Positions 54,853-64,000 of a stretch of DNA of 64,000 nt are shown here, piece after piece. The position numbers and the translations under genes were made by a program. Every line of letters begins with the position of its first letter. Position 1 is the stretch's first letter. This stretch comes from Larsenimonas salina. Lineage in GTDB: Bacteria; Pseudomonadota; Gammaproteobacteria; Pseudomonadales; Halomonadaceae. Below the pieces are notes generated by a model. It was not told the origin of the DNA. It saw only the letters and a program-made list of their open reading frames with translations, and did not search any database. The stretch is from the NCBI RefSeq assembly GCF_023736155.1, contig NZ_JAMLJJ010000001.1, positions 992,001-1,056,000 on the forward strand. Direction: 5' to 3'.

Positions 54853-55707
54853 ATGACGTTTCAAGAAGCCCTCGCTGAAGACATTCGAACCACCGCCAGC
54901 CGAATGATCAACGAGGACATTGGCGGCGGCGACATCACCGCTCAGTTGATCGCATCGAAACAGTGGGCGCGTGCCGAAGTCATCAGCCGGCAGCCCGCTA
55001 TCCTCTGTGGCGTTGCCTGGGTCGAGGAGCTTTACCGCCGCATCGACCCGACGGTGAAACTCACCTGGAGCCACGAAGACGGCAACGCACTGATACCGGA
55101 TACGCCCTTTCTGACGCTTGAAGGGCCGGCTCGCTCATTGATGACCGGCGAGCGCGCCGCGCTCAACCTGCTGCAGACGCTTTCCGGCACGGCAACAACC
55201 ACCCGTCATTACGTGGATCTGGTCGCAGACTATCCGGTCTCGGTGCTCGATACGCGTAAAACGCTGCCGGGCCTTCGCCTGGCTCAGAAGTATGCGGTCA
55301 ACTGCGGCGGCGGCAATAACCACCGGCTAGGGCTTTATGACGCCTTCCTGATCAAGGAAAACCACATTACCGCATGCGGCGGCATCGAACGCGCCGTCAA
55401 GGAGGCGCGCGACATCGCGCGCGAGCTTCCGGTCGAGGTTGAAGTCGAAACCTTCGAGGAGCTCAATCAGGCACTCGAAGCCGGGGCCGACATCATCATG
55501 CTGGACAATTTCTCGCTTGATGACATGCGACAGGCCGTAGAGCTGACCGCCGGCCGCGCGCAGCTCGAGGCCTCCGGCAACGTCGATGAAGACACCCTAG
55601 TCGATATCGCCAAAACCGGCATCGACCGCATCTCGATTGGCGCGCTCACCAAGCACGTTACCGCCATCGATCTTTCGATGCGTGTGCATGAGGTGGAAAC
55701 GCGGTAG
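54853..55707 (+). CDS. nadC: Quinolinate phosphoribosyltransferase (nicotinate-nucleotide pyrophosphorylase)
   Basis: NadC converts quinolinate and PRPP to nicotinate mononucleotide in de novo NAD synthesis. The 284-residue product has [73 protein letters not shown] (substrate-binding Arg, Lys, His) and [33 protein letters not shown] precedes the ATG. A TATACT hexamer at 54759-54764 may be part of its promoter. It converges with the LysE-family gene, six bases apart. Confidence 0.97.
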   Translation: MTFQEALAEDIRTTASRMINEDIGGGDITAQLIASKQWARAEVISRQPAILCGVAWVEELYRRIDPTVKLTWSHEDGNALIPDTPFLTLEGPARSLMTGERAALNLLQTLSGTATTTRHYVDLVADYPVSVLDTRKTLPGLRLAQKYAVNCGGGNNHRLGLYDAFLIKENHITACGGIERAVKEARDIARELPVEVEVETFEELNQALEAGADIIMLDNFSLDDMRQAVELTAGRAQLEASGNVDEDTLVDIAKTGIDRISIGALTKHVTAIDLSMRVHEVETR

Positions 55708-55713
55708 TCAGCA

Positions 55714-56334
55714 TCAGTGCCTATACGCCGCCAACAAACCGGCGGCGCCGATGAACAGCCCGCCGAAGGCTTTATTGATGGCCCGCTGCTGCGCTGGCGT
55801 TTTCAAAAATCGAGCAATGGCGGTCGAAAGCGTGGCATAACCGAACATGACCGCGATGTCGACCGCCACCATGGTCGCCCCCATGATGGCGAACTGCGGC
55901 GCATGAGGTGCCTCGGCCACCAGAAACTGAGGCAACAGCGCCATTAGAAACACCGTGGCCTTGGGGTTGGTCGCATTGACCAGCGCGCCCTTCCAAAGCC
56001 GCGTCCATCCAGAAAGTGTTGCATCCTGATTTTCGGCGCTGAAGGCATGTGCGGTTTCTCGCCACTTGGTAATACCGAGATACACCAGGTAAACCACACC
56101 CAGCCACTTGATGATCGTAAACGCCAGCGCAGAGCTTGAAAGCAAGGAGCCCAGGCCGATACCGACCACCACCATCTGGAAGGCAAGACCGATCTGCAGC
56201 CCGAGAATGGAAGGAAGCGTGCGCCGGACGCCGTAGACCATGCCATTGGCCATGGTATTGATGGCCCCGGCCCCCGGCGTCACGCTGATCAACACACACG
56301 CCACAAAAAAGGCGCTGAATAAGGTCCAGCTCAT
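55714..56334 (-). CDS. LysE/RhtB-family amino acid exporter
   Basis: The 206-residue membrane protein has about six helices and the LysE/RhtB N-terminal signature FSAFFVACVLISVTPGAGAINTMANGMVYGVRRTLPSILGLQIGLA, plus GALVNATNPKATVFLMALLPQF. Members export amino acids such as lysine, threonine or homoserine lactone analogues; the substrate here cannot be predicted. ATG 56332-56334 is chosen by family length; a GTG eight codons earlier is possible. It is unlinked to any biosynthetic gene and converges with nadC. Confidence 0.93.
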   Translation of the reverse strand: MSWTLFSAFFVACVLISVTPGAGAINTMANGMVYGVRRTLPSILGLQIGLAFQMVVVGIGLGSLLSSSALAFTIIKWLGVVYLVYLGITKWRETAHAFSAENQDATLSGWTRLWKGALVNATNPKATVFLMALLPQFLVAEAPHAPQFAIMGATMVAVDIAVMFGYATLSTAIARFLKTPAQQRAINKAFGGLFIGAAGLLAAYRH

Positions 56335-56424
56335 TCCCGCTCTACTCCCGTAAACCACGCAATACTATAAAGGGTGAGCCATACCGCTCGGCAGGCGTAT
56401 CCATGCCGAACGGCCTTGCGGCCA

Positions 56425-56934
56425 CTAGGTAGATGACGCAATTCGCGCCTTGAGTGCTGCATTGAATCGCTTGCGGTCCTTAAGCGGCAATAGCCCTGAA
56501 GGAATGGTACGTCGCGTCGGCTTACTGACCGTACCCCGAGCGCTGTCGTTCAGCACGACACGCACACCGACCGAGCTCTCCCGCTCGATGCGACTGATAC
56601 TGGAAAGCGCGATCTCTTCAAGCCGCGGCGCGTAAAGCGGGCCGCCGATGAAATAGACCGAGCGCTCATCGAGGCGAAGAATCGGCGACAGCCGACGCCG
56701 CCCCATGAGATTGCCCCCGATCATCATGCCCCACAGGAAGATCAATAGCGCGACCGGCGCCATTGGCCACCACTGCTTCTGCTGGTAGCAATACACTAAA
56801 AGCGTAATGCCACCTGCGACCGAAAAGGCAAACGCCACGCCCAACATACGCGTATTGCTGCGCTTCTCGGTAAAAAGCATCGGGTCGGTGCCGTCACTGG
56901 CGTGGGATTGGGGCTGAGTCATGGTCGATATCAT
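56425..56934 (-). CDS. Small two-helix membrane protein, unknown function
   Basis: The 169-residue protein has two adjacent hydrophobic segments (MLGVAFAFSVAGGITLLVYCY and MAPVALLIFLWGMMIGGNLMG) followed by a soluble domain (LSPILRLDERSVYFIGGPLYAPRLEEIALSSISRIERESSV...) reminiscent of bacterial PH-like domains in membrane proteins. No family is assigned. Its ATG overlaps the GNAT stop by four bases (ATGA), so it ends the mtnB-mtnD-mtnC-GNAT transcript; an internal ATG four codons later is an alternative start. Confidence 0.65.
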   Translation of the reverse strand: MISTMTQPQSHASDGTDPMLFTEKRSNTRMLGVAFAFSVAGGITLLVYCYQQKQWWPMAPVALLIFLWGMMIGGNLMGRRRLSPILRLDERSVYFIGGPLYAPRLEEIALSSISRIERESSVGVRVVLNDSARGTVSKPTRRTIPSGLLPLKDRKRFNAALKARIASST

Positions 56935-57431
56935 AAAACCGTGTCATTGAGTTGGCGTTTGCATCGAACGCGCGGCAGGCGCTCGCCTTCTCGTTCGACC
57001 GCGCTCTCGCCAAGTGATTCCCAGCCGCTTGCCAAAAGACGCGGGGCAAGCATCAGGCTTGCCTCGATATAAAGGGCGTGGTGGCCCTGCTTACGGGCGT
57101 GATCGCAGGCAAGCTCGATCAGGCGTGATGCGATGCCATTGCCTTGAAGCGCAGGCCAGACGTACAGACATTCGATGTGAGACGCGTTGAGGTCGAGCTC
57201 ACAAAAACCGACGCAGCGTCGGTCGAGATCGGCCACGAAGGTCGTTAGACGGCGCTGCCGTAGCTGCCAGGTCGCGGCTTCGCGCGGCAAGACATTCGCC
57301 CAGGCCTGACGCTGTCCGAGACTGTAGAACGACGAGGCGCCGTCCATGATGGCGTGGAAAAACACCTCGGCCTGATCGGCGCCGTCGGCGTCACGTGCAA
57401 GGCGAAACCGCAGACGATCAAGCCAGTTCAT
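56931..57431 (-). CDS. GNAT-family N-acetyltransferase
   Basis: The 166-residue protein has the GNAT acetyl-CoA-binding pattern LYVWPALQGNGIASRLIELACDHARKQGHHALYIEASLMLAPRLLASGWES (motif A QGNGIA) and an N-terminal part typical of small-molecule acetyltransferases. The substrate is unknown. Its start codon lies 14 bases inside mtnC, and its stop overlaps the next gene by four bases, so it is translationally embedded in the methionine-salvage operon. The frame is open upstream within mtnC, but the GNAT homology starts at MNWLDRLRFRLA. Confidence 0.85.
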   Translation of the reverse strand: MNWLDRLRFRLARDADGADQAEVFFHAIMDGASSFYSLGQRQAWANVLPREAATWQLRQRRLTTFVADLDRRCVGFCELDLNASHIECLYVWPALQGNGIASRLIELACDHARKQGHHALYIEASLMLAPRLLASGWESLGESAVEREGERLPRVRCKRQLNDTVL

Positions 57432-58104
57432 CGAGATCAATCTCATCGAAGCTGTGAACGCAGCGGTGGTGACCGGTCTCCATTTCCGGGTCACGTACCA
57501 GCTGGCAGGTGCGAATGCCGGCGTCTTCGGCTGCATCCAGCTCAGCCGGCACATCGGATAGGAACAGCACGTCTTCGGCTGGCACACCCAACACATCAAG
57601 CATACGCCGATAGCTGTCACTGTCGCGCTTGGCGCCGAGCGTGGTGTCGAAATAATGGGTAATCAAGGGCGTGATGTCGCCACGCTCGGTGTGGGAAAAC
57701 ATCAGCTTCTGGGCGTGCACCGAACCTGAGGAATAAATGCTGAGTTCAAGGCCTTGATCGTGCCATAGCTTGAGACACTCGGCGGCGTCTGGATAGATGT
57801 GGCTCGTGAAATCGCCCGCACGGTAGCCCTCCTCCCAGATCATGCCTTGAAGGGTCTTGAGCGGCGTAGCCTTGCGGTCCTCATCGATCCACTGAACGAG
57901 AACGTCTGCAAGCCGCTCGACGCTTGCGTCCTCTTCAGAGGTCATCGCGCGTACGGCGTCAAGCTGCTCCGCCACCGCCGGCTGGCCGGCGCGGGCTTCG
58001 AGCCATTGCGGCAGGCGCTCACGGGCGTAGGGGAAAAGCACCTCGTGCACGAACGCGATCGAGCTGGTGGTGCCTTCGATATCGGTCACGATGGCCTTGA
58101 TCAT
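57418..58104 (-). CDS. mtnC: Enolase-phosphatase E1 (methionine salvage)
   Basis: MtnC is a bifunctional HAD enzyme that enolises and dephosphorylates 2,3-diketo-5-methylthiopentyl-1-phosphate to the acireductone. The 228-residue protein has MIKAIVTDIEGTTSSIAFV (nucleophile Asp8), LSIYSSGSVHAQKLMF and DVLFLSDVPAELDAAEDAGI, with the length of the family. Its ATG overlaps the mtnD stop by four bases and its end overlaps the GNAT gene. Confidence 0.97.
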   Translation of the reverse strand: MIKAIVTDIEGTTSSIAFVHEVLFPYARERLPQWLEARAGQPAVAEQLDAVRAMTSEEDASVERLADVLVQWIDEDRKATPLKTLQGMIWEEGYRAGDFTSHIYPDAAECLKLWHDQGLELSIYSSGSVHAQKLMFSHTERGDITPLITHYFDTTLGAKRDSDSYRRMLDVLGVPAEDVLFLSDVPAELDAAEDAGIRTCQLVRDPEMETGHHRCVHSFDEIDLDELA

Positions 58105-58655
58105 GACGCCTCCAGACCTTCGAATCGTGGAAAGCGCTCGGCGATGGGGCTGCCGGTCATGTGCGCAATCCAGCCCTCCGTCCGCGTGAACAGACGAATG
58201 CAGGAAAAGGCCGGCGCCGGGCCCATATCAAACCAGTGCGGCGTACCGGTCGGCACCGACATCAGATCGCCCTGGGCGCAGCCGATCGCATAGACGCGGT
58301 TATCAAGGTGCAGGTAGAACACTCCTTCCCCACGCACGAAAAAGCGCACCTCATCTTCATCGTGGCGATGCTCGTCCAGAAACTTGGTACGGAGCGCGTC
58401 CTTATCCGGATGGTCTGGCGTCATGTGGATAACATCGGCGCTTTGAAAGCCTTCCTCGCGCCTGAGCCGCTCGACCTCCTCGCTGTACGCTGCAAGAATT
58501 TCGGCCTGATCGGCAGACTCAGACAGCGCTTTCAGCGGCCAGCGCTCAAAGCGAATACCGTGGGCGCCAAGCTCTCGGGCGATGACGTCGCCTTCGGTGG
58601 CTGAAAACACGGGCTGAGTCGCATCTGCGTCGTTAAACACTTTCAAAAAGCTCAT
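58101..58655 (-). CDS. mtnD: Acireductone dioxygenase
   Basis: MtnD is a cupin that oxidises the acireductone to the methionine precursor 4-methylthio-2-oxobutyrate when loaded with iron, or to an off-pathway product with nickel. The 184-residue protein has the metal site FLDEHRHDEDEVRFFVRGEGVFYLHLD and the second motif VPTGTPHWFDMG. The ATG at 58653-58655 overlaps the mtnB stop by four bases and has GAGG upstream; two earlier in-frame ATGs are less likely. Confidence 0.97.
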   Translation of the reverse strand: MSFLKVFNDADATQPVFSATEGDVIARELGAHGIRFERWPLKALSESADQAEILAAYSEEVERLRREEGFQSADVIHMTPDHPDKDALRTKFLDEHRHDEDEVRFFVRGEGVFYLHLDNRVYAIGCAQGDLMSVPTGTPHWFDMGPAPAFSCIRLFTRTEGWIAHMTGSPIAERFPRFEGLEAS

Positions 58656-59269
58656 CGGCATCGCCTCACGGTAAGTTCGCAATCAAAAAGCGCGCTCAGC
58701 GCTTCGACCTGATACAGGCAGCGAGTCATATCTCGCGCCCAGGTGTAAAGCCCATGCCCTCGAATCAGATAGACATGGCAATCGTCTTGCGTCAGGCGAG
58801 GCTCGACCTCGCGCGCAAGCGCTGGAATGTCCTGCGAGTTGTCGACCACCGGAATTGTGAGCCGGGCCTCGTGGGTTGTGATGCCCTCAAACACCTTTAA
58901 AAGCTCAAACCCCTCGAGCACCAGCTCATCGCCCTCGACCAGACACGACAGCGCCGTCGCGGCCCGGCAGTGTGTGTGCAGCACCGCACCGACATCAGGA
59001 CGCAGACGGTAGAGCTGCCCGTGCAGGAGTGCTTCATCGGAGGGTTTCAACGTACTGCCCAGTGGCACGCACTCGAAGTCCGTGACCATGATGTCTGAGC
59101 CGCTCAACTGGCCCTTGTGGCGGCCGGATACGGTGACCGCCATGAAGCGCTCATCAAGGCGCATGGAAAAGTTGCCGCCGGTGGCCGGCACCATATTGGC
59201 CCGATCCAACACCCGGCCAGCATCGATCAGGCTCGCCTGAGCCCGCGCAAGCCCTGGAAGGTCGATCAT
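58652..59269 (-). CDS. mtnB: Methylthioribulose-1-phosphate dehydratase
   Basis: MtnB dehydrates 5-methylthioribulose-1-phosphate in methionine salvage. The 205-residue class II aldolase-fold protein shows MVPATGGNFSMRLDERFMAVTVSGRHKGQLSGSDIM, the zinc motif VLHTHCRAATALS (His, His) and IRGHGLYTWARDM with the third His. GGAG precedes the ATG. It is first in the operon mtnB-mtnD-mtnC-GNAT-membrane protein. mtnA and the MTA nucleosidase or phosphorylase are not in the window. Confidence 0.96.
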   Translation of the reverse strand: MIDLPGLARAQASLIDAGRVLDRANMVPATGGNFSMRLDERFMAVTVSGRHKGQLSGSDIMVTDFECVPLGSTLKPSDEALLHGQLYRLRPDVGAVLHTHCRAATALSCLVEGDELVLEGFELLKVFEGITTHEARLTIPVVDNSQDIPALAREVEPRLTQDDCHVYLIRGHGLYTWARDMTRCLYQVEALSALFDCELTVRRCR

Positions 59270-59418
59270 CGACGGTCTCCGTTATCGATATATGTAGTGC
59301 ATGCGTTGTGTGTGACTACGGGTTGCGCCAGACTACCCAACTCGCCGGTCAGCCGCCAGCATCTTGATGCGCGCACGCCCCCGGCGGTACGCCATGGCCC
59401 ACCTTCGACGATATTTTC

Positions 59419-60144
59419 ATGCACGCAACGCATCCAACAACCCTCGAGCCGATCGGCCATATCGAAAGCTGTTACCCGGACAAGTTCGGCATTCCAAGAC
59501 AGCCAGGCCTTGCCCCCAGCGCCAAAGCGCAGCTTGTATTGCACGCGCCCTACAACGACCCCTTGGCCGTTCGAGGGCTCGATGCCTTCAGCCATATCTG
59601 GGTAACGTTTCTCTTTCACAAGAGCCCACCCAGCTGGACGCCTTTGGTCAGACCGCCACGTCTTGGTGGCAACGCCAAGGTCGGCGTGTTCGCAACACGG
59701 GCAACCCATCGACCAAACCGCCTTGGCCTGTCGCTGGTCGAGCTGGTCTCGATCAATACCGAGGGCGGCGTCGCTCTGACGCTTTCCGGCCATGATCTGG
59801 TCGATGGCACGCCGGTATTCGATATCAAGCCCTACCTGCCCTGGGCCGATGGCGTTGAGGGCGCTCGAAGCGGTTTCGCCCCTGCCCCACCGGTGATTCG
59901 CCCGGTGTGCTTTTCGCAGACGGCCCGCACGCAGCTCAATGCACTAAGCGATGGCGCCGCCGTCAAGGCGCTGATTGTTGAAGTACTGGCGCAAGACCCG
60001 AGACCTGCCTATCAGCACGGTTCAACCGGGCGCGTGCACGGGGTTCGTCTGAGCGACAAGGACGTTCGTTTTCGGGCGTTTGTCGATGACACCGGCCGCA
60101 TTGCGCTCGAGGTCATCGACATTGCCTCCGGCGGCCCAACGTAA
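59419..60144 (+). CDS. trmO: tRNA t6A37 N6-methyltransferase TrmO
   Basis: TrmO (YaeB/TsaA family) methylates t6A37 to m6t6A in some tRNAs. The 241-residue protein has the signature ESCYPDKFGIPRQPGLAPSAKAQLVL, LDAFSHIWVTFLFH, KVGVFATRATHRPNRLGLSLVEL and DLVDGTPVFDIKPYLPWAD, diagnostic of the beta-barrel SAM-binding fold. It is divergent from mtnB and ends at a bidirectional terminator shared with purC. TsaB, also in this window, acts earlier on the same nucleoside. Confidence 0.95.
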   Translation: MHATHPTTLEPIGHIESCYPDKFGIPRQPGLAPSAKAQLVLHAPYNDPLAVRGLDAFSHIWVTFLFHKSPPSWTPLVRPPRLGGNAKVGVFATRATHRPNRLGLSLVELVSINTEGGVALTLSGHDLVDGTPVFDIKPYLPWADGVEGARSGFAPAPPVIRPVCFSQTARTQLNALSDGAAVKALIVEVLAQDPRPAYQHGSTGRVHGVRLSDKDVRFRAFVDDTGRIALEVIDIASGGPT

Positions 60145-60172
60145 AATGCCGCCCCGGCCAGGGCGGCATTTT
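60143..60172. terminator. Bidirectional terminator between trmO and purC
   Basis: A perfect 12-base stem AAAATGCCGCCC / GGGCGGCATTTT with a 6-base loop; the first arm overlaps the trmO stop codon. It serves trmO rightward and purC leftward. Confidence 0.88.
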
Positions 60173-60225
60173 ATCAGGGTGCTCGAAAGGCCCTTTCAGG
60201 CAGTGCTCGAGCCGGTCACCGGCGC

Positions 60226-60939
60226 TCAGTCGAAGGAGATACCGATGCGGCGGCCCACTTCCTCATAAGCCTCGATCACCCCGCCAAGGCCCTGACGGAA
60301 ACGGTCCTTATCGAGTTTCTCGCGCGTATTGCTGTCCCAGAGACGGCAGCCATCCGGTGAGAACTCATCGCCAAGCGTCAGCTCACCTTTGAATACGCCA
60401 AATTCAAGCTTGTAATCCACCAGCAGAATATCGCCGTCGAGAAACAGCTGCTTGAGCACCTCGTTGACCTTATAGGTCAGCGTTTTGGCCTCGGCCAATT
60501 GCTCAGGGGTCGCCCAGCCGAAGCTCTCCGCCAGCGACTCATTGATCATGGGGTCGTGCTGGGCATCATTTTTGAGAAACAGCTCGAACGTCGGCGGCGT
60601 CAGCGCGAGGCCTTCCTCGACGCCCAGGCGTCGACACAGGCTGCCAGCGCTGTAGTTACGAACCACACATTCGACCGGCAGCATATCGAGCTTCTTGACC
60701 ACCGATTCGGTATCGGAATGCAGGTGCTCGAAGTGGGTCGGAATGCCCGCCGCCTTCAGCTTATCCATGATGAAGGCGTTGAACTTGTTGTTCACCATGC
60801 CCTTACGCGCCAGCTGCTCGACCTTCTCGCCATCGAAGGCGCTGGTGTCGTCGCGGAATTCGAGAATCAGACGATCGGGGTCGTCAGTGGTGTACACGGA
60901 TTTGGCCTTGCCGGCGTACAAGGCATCACGCTTTTCCAT
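60226..60939 (-). CDS. purC: SAICAR synthase
   Basis: PurC joins aspartate to CAIR with ATP in purine synthesis. The 237-residue protein starts [39 protein letters not shown] and has [19 protein letters not shown] and [13 protein letters not shown], characteristic of the short bacterial form. It is last of the dapA-bamC-MBL hydrolase-purC run, 41 bases after the MBL gene, as the E. coli dapA-bamC-purC order predicts. Confidence 0.98.
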   Translation of the reverse strand: MEKRDALYAGKAKSVYTTDDPDRLILEFRDDTSAFDGEKVEQLARKGMVNNKFNAFIMDKLKAAGIPTHFEHLHSDTESVVKKLDMLPVECVVRNYSAGSLCRRLGVEEGLALTPPTFELFLKNDAQHDPMINESLAESFGWATPEQLAEAKTLTYKVNEVLKQLFLDGDILLVDYKLEFGVFKGELTLGDEFSPDGCRLWDSNTREKLDKDRFRQGLGGVIEAYEEVGRRIGISFD

Positions 60940-60980
60940 CGAAGCTCTCCAGAGATAGAAGTCATAGGTGTTCGGGTATT

Positions 60981-61766
60981 CTAGGCGCAGGCGAGGCGAC
61001 GGCGCACTACCTGCCAGGGAAGCCCTTCGTGTTGCTGCGCGATCAACAGGCGCTGCTCATCGAAACCAAGCACCGGCATCAAGGCATCATACGCACGCTC
61101 GGCGCAATTGTTCTGCTCCGACAGGTGCGAGGCAACAACGCATTGAAGGCTGTCAGCGTCGATGGCCTGCATGAATTCAAGCGCCTGCTGATTGGAAAGA
61201 TGGCCCCAGTGACCGCCGACCCGCCGCTTGAGGCTTGGAGGGTATGGCCCGCGCGCCAGCATATCGGGGTCATGGTTGCATTCAAGCACCAGAGCGTCGC
61301 AACGTCGATAGCGCTTGAGCACATGGCCGGTCACGTGACCAATATCAGTCAAAAGCCCCAGACACGCCCCGCCCGAGCGCACGATGAACTGCACGGGCTG
61401 GCGCGCATCATGGGGCACGGTAACCACATCGATCTCCAGATCCCCGATGGCAAAGCACTGTTCGGGGTGGATGAACGTCACGCTTGTCACGCCCTTTAGT
61501 TTGCTCTTGAGCCAAGTTCCGGGGGTCATGTAGACCGGCAGGCCGTAGCGACGCACCAGCGCGGCCGCGCCGCGCACGTGATCGATGTGTTCATGAGTGA
61601 TCAAGAGCGCATCAAGTGTGGCGGCATGGCAGCCAAGGCGAGCAAGACGCGCCTCGATCTCCTTCAGGGCAAAACCACAGTCGATGAGAATGCGGGACTC
61701 ACCGCTCTCGACCACGGTCGCGTTGCCCTTGCTCCCACTACCCAGCGATGCGAACTTGAACGCCAT
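60981..61766 (-). CDS. MBL-fold metallo-hydrolase (YycJ-like)
   Basis: The 261-residue protein is a metallo-beta-lactamase-fold enzyme with THEHIDH at about 57-63, further metal ligands in [11 protein letters not shown] and [12 protein letters not shown], and the N-terminal [27 protein letters not shown] typical of YycJ/WalJ-type proteins, some of which are 5'-3' exonucleases. The activity here is unproven. Its ATG overlaps the bamC stop by one base (TGATG), placing it in the dapA operon. Confidence 0.9.
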   Translation of the reverse strand: MAFKFASLGSGSKGNATVVESGESRILIDCGFALKEIEARLARLGCHAATLDALLITHEHIDHVRGAAALVRRYGLPVYMTPGTWLKSKLKGVTSVTFIHPEQCFAIGDLEIDVVTVPHDARQPVQFIVRSGGACLGLLTDIGHVTGHVLKRYRRCDALVLECNHDPDMLARGPYPPSLKRRVGGHWGHLSNQQALEFMQAIDADSLQCVVASHLSEQNNCAERAYDALMPVLGFDEQRLLIAQQHEGLPWQVVRRRLACA

Positions 61767-62713
61767 CAGCGAAGCAGTGACGCAACACGGTCCAGCAGTT
61801 CGCGGGCGGTCGACGTCTCGATTGATGAGCCATCGTCGCGGCGTGCATGAATGATGGACTGGCCGTTGTCAGTGTCGATCTGAAGCTGGTAGCGCTTGGG
61901 CTCGGGGTCGCTGCCGAATATCCACCAGCCACTGCCGCTGGCGTCGGACGGCAGATAGTCCACCGTAAAGCGCCGCTGGCTGCGGTCCTGATCGACCAGT
62001 CGCGCATCGTCGGTGTCGAATTCACGCTTGAGCTGGTAATCAAGTTCCGACCAGATGCTGGCGAAATCCTTCTGCACCACAACCTGCCACTGGCCCTGAC
62101 GATTGCGCAGGATCACGCTGCTGTCGTTTGAGAGGTTCTGCCCGACGAGCGAGACGCCCTCTCCGGCATTGCCCGCATTCTGGGTCAGATACGTTGAAAG
62201 ACGCGACAGGCAGTCGCTGTTTGCCGCGCCATTCTGGTCACAACGCACCTCGGAAGAGCCTCCGCGCACGCCTTGCTTGACCGACAGCGTACCGTTGGTG
62301 GTCTTGATCAGCCCCTGCGAGGCATCGAGTTCGCTGACGCGATAGCCGGTGGCGGCCACGAAGCGTTGAAGCTTCGGCCAGACCGCATTGGGCGCGGCAT
62401 TGACCAAAAGCCACTGCTGGCCCCGCTCACCGCGCATCTGAACGAACGACTGAGCAGCCTGTTCGCTCATCTTGGGCTGCGGTCGCGGTACGTCGAACCC
62501 ATCCTGAGGACGAACGTAGTCGCTGTTGGCCTTGGGCACCGGCATGGCGTCCTGAACCGCGCCCTGGCGGGCCGACTCCGGCAGCTCCAGCGGTGCGACC
62601 ATCTCGGCATTCTTATACTCGTAGCTGCGATCGTAGTAATACCCGTCGTTACCGCAGCCGGAGAGCGCCACCAGCAACGAGGCCGCAGCGACCCAGGGAG
62701 TCTTCGACATCAT
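61766..62713 (-). CDS. bamC: Outer membrane assembly lipoprotein BamC
   Basis: BamC (NlpB) is an accessory lipoprotein of the beta-barrel assembly machine at the outer membrane. The 315-residue precursor has a signal peptide ([13 protein letters not shown]) ending in lipobox LSGC with Cys21 or so, an unstructured segment ([25 protein letters not shown]) known to bind BamD in E. coli, and two C-terminal helix-grip domains ([45 protein letters not shown]). The ATG at 62711-62713 overlaps the dapA stop by four bases. Confidence 0.92.
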   Translation of the reverse strand: MMSKTPWVAAASLLVALSGCGNDGYYYDRSYEYKNAEMVAPLELPESARQGAVQDAMPVPKANSDYVRPQDGFDVPRPQPKMSEQAAQSFVQMRGERGQQWLLVNAAPNAVWPKLQRFVAATGYRVSELDASQGLIKTTNGTLSVKQGVRGGSSEVRCDQNGAANSDCLSRLSTYLTQNAGNAGEGVSLVGQNLSNDSSVILRNRQGQWQVVVQKDFASIWSELDYQLKREFDTDDARLVDQDRSQRRFTVDYLPSDASGSGWWIFGSDPEPKRYQLQIDTDNGQSIIHARRDDGSSIETSTARELLDRVASLLR

Positions 62714-63594
62714 TGTTCGAGCACTCCCGCGAGGTGAAGCGCCTCGGCAATCGTTGCATGGTACTTCTCGGACAGCCACGTCAGTGGCAGGCGAATGCCC
62801 TGCTCGGCAAGGCCCATCTGACACAGCGCCCACTTGACCGGAATCGGATTGGCCTCGATGCCAAGCGAGGCATTGAGCGGCATCAGGCGAGTATTGATCT
62901 GGTGCGCGAGATCGTGATCGCCGGCAATGGCGGCCATCGACATGTCGTGCATGCCTTTCGGCGCCACGTTGGCGGATACGGAGATCACGCCATGGCCACC
63001 GGCAAGCATCAGCTCGCAGGCGGTCGGGTCGTCGCCCGAATAGATTGCGAAGTCCTGCCCCTTCAAGTGCTCGATCAGTTCGGCGGCGCGCTCGAGGTTA
63101 CCCGTGGCGTCCTTGAGGCCGACGATGTTGTCGATCTTGGCCAGGCGGAAGGTGGTGTCGTTGTAGAGATCGACGCCGGTTCGGCTCGGCACGTTGTACA
63201 AAATGATCGGAAGATCAGAGGCTTCCGCGACGGCCTTGAAGTGCTGATACAGCCCTTCCTGGGTCGGGCGATTGTAGTAGGGCGTGACCGACAGGCACGC
63301 ATCGGCACCAACGTCCTTGGCGTACTTGACCAGCTCGACCGCCTCGGCGGTGGCATTGGCACCAGTCCCTGCAATGACCGGAATCCGGCCATCGACCACA
63401 TTCACTACTTCACGGATAACGTCAAAATGCTCGGCGAACGACATCGTGGTGGGCTCACCGGTGGTGCCCGCCGCCACGATGCCATCGGTCTTGTGTTCGA
63501 GATGGAAGTTCACCAGTCGACGAAGCGCGTCCCAATCAATATCGCCATTGCCTTTCATTGGCGTCGCCAAAGCGACCAGGCTGCCTTTGAACAT
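62710..63594 (-). CDS. dapA: 4-hydroxy-tetrahydrodipicolinate synthase
   Basis: DapA condenses pyruvate with aspartate semialdehyde for lysine and diaminopimelate synthesis. The 294-residue aldolase has [51 protein letters not shown] (catalytic Tyr), [13 protein letters not shown] and the Schiff-base lysine in [11 protein letters not shown]. The ATG at 63592-63594 has GAGGA upstream; an earlier in-frame start is unlikely. It heads the dapA-bamC-MBL-purC operon and is divergent from bcp. Confidence 0.97.
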   Translation of the reverse strand: MFKGSLVALATPMKGNGDIDWDALRRLVNFHLEHKTDGIVAAGTTGEPTTMSFAEHFDVIREVVNVVDGRIPVIAGTGANATAEAVELVKYAKDVGADACLSVTPYYNRPTQEGLYQHFKAVAEASDLPIILYNVPSRTGVDLYNDTTFRLAKIDNIVGLKDATGNLERAAELIEHLKGQDFAIYSGDDPTACELMLAGGHGVISVSANVAPKGMHDMSMAAIAGDHDLAHQINTRLMPLNASLGIEANPIPVKWALCQMGLAEQGIRLPLTWLSEKYHATIAEALHLAGVLEQ

Positions 63595-63804
63595 CTCGAA
63601 TCCTCTTATGTCGCACACCGGAAAAACGCGTTTATGTCGGCCTCGGGCTATCTCGGGATCAGCGCATGAATTTGCCTGATCAAACCGCCCCGGGCGGGGG
63701 TAGATGGTACTCAGGCAGACTCCACCTGTACAGTTCAGACAGACGAATCGCGCACAAAAGCGCTAGACTGTTGCCGGGTTTTCCTACGCTTTAAAGGAGT
63801 CACC

Positions 63805-64000
63805 ATGACCATCGACGTCGGCCAATCGCTGCCCGAATTCAATGTTCCCGCCACCTCGGAACTGACCGTCACGCCCGAGACCCTCAAGGGCCATTACACC
63901 GTACTGTACTTCTATCCCAAGGACAGCACGCCCGGCTGCACCACCGAAGGCCAGCAATTTCGTGACCTCTTCGAGGACTTCAAGGCCTTGAACGCCGTGA
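63805..64000 (+). CDS. bcp: Peroxiredoxin Bcp, 3' end outside window
   Basis: The first 65 residues of a thiol peroxidase of the BCP/PrxQ type are visible: MTIDVGQSLPEFNVPATSELTV..., then LYFYPKDSTPGCTTEGQQFRDLF with peroxidatic Cys in the PGCT motif. It reduces hydroperoxides with thioredoxin. AAAGGAG precedes the ATG. It diverges from dapA across 210 bases, the common bcp/dapA arrangement. The gene runs off the right edge. Confidence 0.93.
   Translation, partial: MTIDVGQSLPEFNVPATSELTVTPETLKGHYTVLYFYPKDSTPGCTTEGQQFRDLFEDFKALNAV

Overview
The window reads as chromosomal DNA of a moderately halophilic gammaproteobacterium, most likely a member of the Halomonadaceae (Halomonas, Chromohalobacter or a relative). 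The evidence is a complete Mrp-type Na+/H+ antiporter operon, very acidic low-complexity linkers in the pyruvate dehydrogenase E2 subunit, a Pseudomonas-like ribosomal protein/dnaB gene order without priB, and a CrbS/CrbR/Acs acetate module. The genus is inference. Coding density is high. No insertion sequence, phage, integrase or CRISPR array was seen. Two genes run off the window: prkB at the left edge and bcp at the right.

Layout. 1-3.4 kb: prkB and purD on the minus strand, divergent rsmE, then an OsmC-family gene. 3.7-9.8 kb: a small ORF and the mrpA(B)CDEFG operon, ending stop-codon to stop-codon against hemH. 11.0-16.3 kb: a DUF6482-like gene, a GX2H-motif (EreA/ChaN/TraB-like) gene of unknown function, and an EntF-like serine-activating NRPS (C-A-T-TE) with a Fur box lying on its promoter. 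16.4-23.8 kb: a housekeeping block on the minus strand (rnr-rlmB, rpsF-rpsR-membrane protein-rplI, dnaB, small protein). 23.9-24.2 kb: two tandem tRNA-Leu(CAG) genes. 24.5-30.3 kb: a membrane-anchored non-specific nuclease and the stress operon yeaG-yeaH-spoVR. 30.7-31.5 kb: an alpha/beta-hydrolase-like gene that lacks the nucleophile. 31.8-32.3 kb: a five-gene tRNA operon (Val-Asp-Asp-Val-Asp). 32.4-40.5 kb: ttcA, then crbS facing crbR, with acs just upstream of crbR. 40.6-48.7 kb: sprT, a UPF0149 gene, clsB divergent from plsB, uppP-rsmJ, tsaB and adk. 48.9-53.8 kb: aceE-aceF. 54.2-60.1 kb: ampD divergent from nadC, a LysE-type exporter, a methionine-salvage operon mtnB-mtnD-mtnC plus a GNAT gene and a small membrane protein gene, and trmO. 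60.2-64 kb: dapA-bamC-MBL hydrolase-purC, and bcp.

How the parts fit. Many genes suit life in salt: sodium export (Mrp), phospholipid synthesis (PlsB, ClsB), stress kinase functions (YeaG/YeaH/SpoVR) and acetate scavenging (CrbS/CrbR/Acs feeding acetyl-CoA beside PDH). The main accessory element is the Fur-box-preceded NRPS with its GX2H partner. It resembles the last step of a catecholate siderophore pathway, but no dihydroxybenzoate, phosphopantetheinyl-transferase, export or receptor gene is in the window. Chemistry, product and partner function are therefore open, and this is the best candidate here for undescribed biology.
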